NCBI GenBank assembly: GCA_900290315.1
Contig: OKRF01000089.1
Span: 1,941 to 18,687, forward strand
Length of the DNA stretch: 16,747 bases
From: Candidatus Sulfopaludibacter sp. SbA3
Lineage (GTDB): Bacteria > Acidobacteriota > Terriglobia > Bryobacterales > Bryobacteraceae
Direction of reading: 5' to 3'
Numbering within the stretch: the stretch's first letter is position 1; the number at the start of each line of letters is the position of its first letter. This document shows, piece by piece, positions 13,667-16,747 of this stretch. Under the pieces are notes generated by a model. It searched no databases. It was not told the origin of the DNA and worked only from the letters and a program-made list of their open reading frames with translations. Both the position numbers and the translations under genes were made by a program.

Positions 13667-14776
13667 ATGCAACCGATCAGATCCGCAAAGATGCAGCGCG
13701 CCCTGTTGCCGCTCGGCCTGCTGCTGCTGTGGACCGCTGTGGGCCTGCTCTTTGCCACGGCGGGAGGGGGCGTTGCGCACGGCCTGGCCTTGTGGTACAT
13801 CTGGGGCCTGTTGGCGTGGGCAATGGTGCTGGTAGATCGGCGCCTTCCCGTTCCTCAGGAGCGGTTGGGCGTGAGAGCCTTATGCCACGTTCCCTTAAGC
13901 CTGGTATTCGCGCTTGTCTATCTTTGCTTGTCGCTGCAGGTCGATGCGGCGTTTTTCCAGGGCGCGCCTCGCCCGCCCCATTGGGGATTGCTCTACGCAA
14001 TCCGGAGGGGAGGCGTGCAGTGGAGCCTACCGAATTACTGGCTGATCCTGGGCGCGTATTTTGCGTTCAATTACCACCGCGAAGGGCAGGAGCGCCGCCG
14101 CCGCGCAGAGCACATGGAAAGCCTCCTTACGGAAGCCCGCCTGAGCGCATTGCGGGCACAATTGCACCCCCACTTCCTCTTCAACGCGCTCAACACCGTT
14201 TCGGCGTATGTTGAGACCGATCCGCAGCGCGCCCGCGCCATGCTGGGACACGTTGGCGATCTGTTGCGCTTTTCGCTCGATTCCGAAGATCGCCGCGAGG
14301 TGAGCCTGAGGGAAGAGATGGAAGCGCTCAACCATTATCTGGCGATTCAGAGCGCGCGCTTTGCCTCGAGATTGCGGGTTCAGGTGGAGATTCCACCCGA
14401 ATTGCTCGATGCACGGGTACCCGGGCTCGTGCTGCAGCCGCTGGTGGAGAATGCGATCACGCAGGGCCTCGCTGGCTTGCCCGACGGAGGCGAGATCCGC
14501 GTTTCAGCGTGGGAACACGAGGACGAGCTGGCGCTGAGGGTAGCGGACAATGGCGCCGGGCTGAGGAACGGCTGGAGCCTCGACCAGGACGCCGGCATTG
14601 GACTCTCGAACACCCGCAACCGGCTCGCGGAAACCTACGGGCTCACTCACCATTTTTCGATCACGACAGGCGCGGGCGGAGGGGTAGTCGTGGAGATTCG
14701 CATACCTCGGACGTTTTGTCCGTCCGGAGATCATGGAGGAGATCGTGGGAAAGCCGCGCGCGCTCATCGTAGATGA
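13667..14776 (+). CDS. LytS/YehU-type sensor histidine kinase
   Basis: This 369-residue inner-membrane sensor has about four helices in the first 136 residues (12-31, 38-56, 71-91, 119-136), then a charged linker and coiled coil. The His-kinase box is QLHPHFLFNALNTVSAYV at 165-182, with His169 the expected phosphorylation site of the PF06580 family. The ATPase has PLVENAITQGL at 258-268 (N-box Asn262), DNGAG at 294-298 and GIGLSNTRNRL at 310-320. The usual NAIKHG motif reads NAITQG, so the Lys-His pair is replaced. No extracellular sensor domain is seen; the signal is probably sensed by the membrane helices. Its last 44 nt overlap the response regulator gene, whose start lies in another frame, indicating translational coupling. 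The ATG at 13667 was chosen over 13634 because of the promoter spacing. Confidence 0.88.
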   Translation: MQPIRSAKMQRALLPLGLLLLWTAVGLLFATAGGGVAHGLALWYIWGLLAWAMVLVDRRLPVPQERLGVRALCHVPLSLVFALVYLCLSLQVDAAFFQGAPRPPHWGLLYAIRRGGVQWSLPNYWLILGAYFAFNYHREGQERRRRAEHMESLLTEARLSALRAQLHPHFLFNALNTVSAYVETDPQRARAMLGHVGDLLRFSLDSEDRREVSLREEMEALNHYLAIQSARFASRLRVQVEIPPELLDARVPGLVLQPLVENAITQGLAGLPDGGEIRVSAWEHEDELALRVADNGAGLRNGWSLDQDAGIGLSNTRNRLAETYGLTHHFSITTGAGGGVVVEIRIPRTFCPSGDHGGDRGKAARAHRR

Positions 14777-15533
14777 CGAGCTCCCGGCGCGTCTCCGGTT
14801 GCGCGAGCTGCTGGAACGGTCGCAGTCGGTGGTGGTGTGCGGCGAGTGCGCATCGGGCGGCGATGCGGTTGACGTGATCTGCGAACTGCGGCCGGAACTC
14901 CTGCTCATCGATGTCCAGATGCCCGTCATGGACGGCTTTCAGGTTCTGCGGCAATTACCCAGCGACCAGTTGCCAGTCACCATTTTCGTTACAGCGTACG
15001 ACCGTTATGCGCTCGCGGCGTTTGAAGCGCATGCGTTCGACTACCTGCTGAAGCCGTTCAGCGATGAGCGCTTCACAATGGCGCTGGACCGCGCGATGAA
15101 GCAAATCGGGATGCGGCAGAACGAGGAGATTGGGAACCGGATACTGGCGATGCTGGACAGCGGCATTGGCGCGAATCGCAATGAGCGCACGCCGCCTGGC
15201 AACGACCGATTGACGATCAAGGTGAACGGCCGCGTCGTGATCCTGAAGACCGGGGACGTCGACTGGGTGGAGGCTGCCGGCGTGTATGTGGAATTGCACG
15301 CCGGCAAAAAAGTCTACCTGCATCGCGCGAGTATCACCGAAATGGAGGGCCAACTCGTGTCCGCCCGGTTTGTGAGGATTCACCGTTCCACGCTCGTCAA
15401 TCTCGATCGCGTCCGGGAACTCAGGCCCGCTACGCATGGCGAATTCCACGTACTCCTCTCGGATGGCAGAGAGCTCAAGCTCAGCAGGGGATACCGGCAT
15501 CGACTGGAAGAGCAACTTGGCCGCTCGTTGTAA
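14733..15533 (+). CDS. LytTR-family response regulator
   Basis: This 266-residue regulator is the partner of the overlapping LytS-type kinase. The receiver domain (9-125) has acidic Asp14/Asp15 in LIVDDELPAR, phospho-acceptor Asp60 in LLLIDVQMPVMDG, Thr87 in IFVTAYD and Lys107 in DYLLKPF. After a linker (about 126-155), the LytTR DNA-binding domain spans about 157-265: RLTIKVNGRVVILKTGDVDWVEAAGVYVELH, YLHRASITEMEGQL, FVRIHRSTLVNLDRVREL and the closing ELKLSRGYRHRLEEQLG. Numbering is from ATG 14733; a GTG at 14745 preceded by GGAGGAG is an alternative start. It likely binds direct repeats upstream of target promoters; the divergent secreted LamG-like gene is the nearest candidate target. Confidence 0.93.
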   Translation: MEEIVGKPRALIVDDELPARLRLRELLERSQSVVVCGECASGGDAVDVICELRPELLLIDVQMPVMDGFQVLRQLPSDQLPVTIFVTAYDRYALAAFEAHAFDYLLKPFSDERFTMALDRAMKQIGMRQNEEIGNRILAMLDSGIGANRNERTPPGNDRLTIKVNGRVVILKTGDVDWVEAAGVYVELHAGKKVYLHRASITEMEGQLVSARFVRIHRSTLVNLDRVRELRPATHGEFHVLLSDGRELKLSRGYRHRLEEQLGRSL

Positions 15534-15826
15534 ACCGCTGTCGTCCTCGGCATGCTGTCGCCCTTGCGAACCGAGTACCGCCCTCCCTTCTTATCGCCCA
15601 GAGGCAAGCGCGGCGATTCCATATACGCCCCGGCGCAAGTCCTCGCCCTGGAGGTTTGGGAACACCGGCAAGCTGGTACGGGGAATAGCGCGGCCAACTG
15701 CCGAAGGAAGCCAAAATGTCACCAAAGGCAAGAGTACCTGGCCGTTGAATCCGACCTAAGTGTTTCTGCATCACTCAAGCAAGAAAAGGACATTCCGGGA
15801 GTGGCTATTACCTTGTTCGCGCAAAG

Positions 15827-16111
15827 GTGAAATCGGGGCGCCTCCGGGATCTCAGCCGACAACTACAACGTAAGGTGTTTGTCGGCCTGCGGCCCTTCGG
15901 TAAAAGACTAACGCACTCGCTTGAAAATGCCCGAAGCGAATCCGGTGGTACTGCCATATGGGAAGGAGAAGACTACTTCTCACCACGTTTGGCCGAGGAA
16001 CGGGCCGCTGTTCTCGATCTGAATTTCGAAGAAGTCACGGTTGAGCCAGTGAACGCTGGCGAAGGCTGGAAGCAGATCCAGGCACTACCAAAGCCGAACA
16101 CGACGAACTGA
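15827..16111 (+). CDS. Doubtful small ORF, no recognised domain
   Basis: A 94-residue ORF from GTG 15827, with the frame open upstream to about 15759 without an ATG. It opens with a basic stretch, MKSGRLRDLSRQLQRKVF, and ends in an acidic one, EERAAVLDLNFEEVTVEPVNAGEGWKQIQ. There is no Shine-Dalgarno site, no recognisable fold and no conserved neighbour, and it lies in a decayed region. The acidic C-terminal half has plausible protein-like composition. It could be a fragment of a former gene or chance. Confidence 0.2.
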   Translation: MKSGRLRDLSRQLQRKVFVGLRPFGKRLTHSLENARSESGGTAIWEGEDYFSPRLAEERAAVLDLNFEEVTVEPVNAGEGWKQIQALPKPNTTN

Positions 16112-16246
16112 GCGACGTGACTTGGCCCGGTTGGCTTCGCCTACCGCTTATTTCGGCAGGTGGACGAGTCGTGGACTTGAGGATTTCGCGCCCGCTCCAC
16201 TGCGCCATTCGATTCCGATTCCGCAATCGGGGCCAGGGTCAAACGG

Positions 16247-16274
16247 GTCGCCGGCACCGCCATCCGGCGTTACC
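16247..16274 (-). repeat. Possible degenerate fourth copy of the REP-like palindrome
   Basis: On the minus strand it shares the first 11 bases (GGTAACGCCGG) with copies B and C, followed by a different loop and a closing CCGGCGAC arm, so a GCCGG / CCGGC stem is kept. The middle does not match. The similarity could be chance in GC-rich DNA. Confidence 0.3.
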
Positions 16275-16311
16275 GGATCAAGGTCGAACCCAGGTTATCT
16301 TTTGCGTTCGG

Positions 16312-16747
16312 GGAGTCGTATCACCATTGCTCGCCAACGTGTACCTACATCACGTATGCGATCTGTGGATCGAGGTATGGCGAGAAAAGGTAGCGAAGGG
16401 CCAAGTGATGGTGATTCGCTACGCGGACGATCTGGTAGCGGGGTTCGAGCACCGCGACGACGCCGAACGATTCCTGAAGGAATTTGGGGAACGGTTGGCG
16501 AAGTTCGGGCTGGAACTGCACCCGGAGAAGACGCGGTTGATCGAGTTCGGACCAAATGCGGCACGGGATGGCGCGGCGCGCGGAGAAGGGAAGCCGGAAA
16601 GTTTCACGTTTCTGGGGTTCACCCACAGTTGTGGAAGCACCAGACAGGGCCATTGCAAGATCCGAAGACAAACGGCGAGGCAGAGGATGGAGGAGAAACT
16701 GCAAAAGATCAAGCAGACGCTCCGCAGTCGCATGCACGAGCCGGTAC
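16312..16747 (+). pseudogene. ltrA: Group II intron reverse transcriptase/maturase, 5'-truncated, running off the window
   Basis: In frame from 16312 the translation reads GVVSPLLANVYLHHVCDLW, then IRYADDLVAGF with the catalytic YADD at about 16412-16423. It continues with ERLAKFGLELHPEKTRLIEFG, FTFLGFTHSCG and a basic stretch of the thumb/domain X, reaching the window end still open. These are diagnostic for LtrA-type group II intron proteins, which copy intron RNA into DNA and help it splice. The usual preceding GTPQG residues and the whole N-terminal finger region are missing. Directly upstream the same frame is open but gives unrelated sequence (QVIFCVR), so homology breaks at about 16309-16312. 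Without its N-terminal half it cannot be an active reverse transcriptase. Whether the 3' part is complete lies outside the window. Confidence 0.87.

Larger units (their letters stand above)
15534..16311. other. Gene-poor stretch of about 780 bp, probable decayed mobile-element region
   Basis: No frame here shows recognisable homology. Short open stretches exist, the longest being open from about 15759 to 16111. A short MSPKARVPGR peptide (ATG 15718) ends at a TGA in the same frame just before it. A small CCGATT / AATCGG hairpin lies at 16215-16230. The region sits between the end of a normal two-component operon and a 5'-truncated reverse transcriptase, so it is most likely the remains of an insertion or deletion event. 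I could not identify group II intron RNA domains in it. Confidence 0.5.

Overview
This GC-rich window is bacterial chromosome carrying mainly carbohydrate-metabolism and cell-envelope genes. The gene types suggest a soil Acidobacteriota (Bryobacterales/Solibacter-like): several ROK and FGGY sugar kinases, a Tat-exported sugar-isomerase-like TIM barrel, a DUF255 protein, a MurJ-type flippase, and a LytS/LytTR pair next to a secreted beta-sandwich protein. That placement is an inference from gene content; no rRNA or other marker is present.

Layout. 1-676 (-): N-terminal half of a xylulokinase. 677-894: divergent intergenic region with two inverted copies of a 27-bp REP-like palindrome. 895-3156 (+): a non-canonical ROK-family protein overlapping a PIG-L deacetylase that carries a frameshift. 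3162-4752 (-): ROK glucokinase, then a PIN-domain toxin, then a tiny candidate antitoxin. 4960-5562 (+): hypothetical protein. 5573-5703: very long imperfect hairpin between convergent genes. 5714-6241 (-): OmpH/Skp-like periplasmic protein. 6341-7276 (+): Tat-secreted sugar isomerase/epimerase-like protein. 7298-8243 (+): DapA/NAL-family aldolase broken by a 16-bp tandem duplication, with a C-terminus built from another copy of the REP-like repeat. 8260-10927 (+): YyaL/DUF255 thioredoxin-fold protein followed by thiol peroxidase Tpx. 10998-12290 (+): MurJ-like flippase. 12460-13503 (-): secreted LamG-like protein. 13667-15533 (+): LytS-type histidine kinase overlapping a LytTR response regulator. 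15534-16747: decayed region ending in a 5'-truncated group II intron reverse transcriptase that runs off the window.

How the parts may work together. Xylulokinase, the two ROK proteins, the PIG-L deacetylase, the isomerase-like protein and the DapA-family aldolase look like parts of sugar and amino-sugar use, although two of them are frameshifted here. DUF255 plus Tpx forms a thiol-redox pair. The LytS/LytTR pair is divergent from the secreted LamG-like protein and may control it.

Two themes stand out. First, several start codons lie 6-7 nt downstream of a -10-like hexamer with no Shine-Dalgarno sequence, suggesting leaderless transcripts. Second, a REP-like palindrome occurs in at least three copies, with a compensatory stem change between copies and one copy read as protein. 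I found no CRISPR array, tRNA, rRNA or convincing wholly new defence system.
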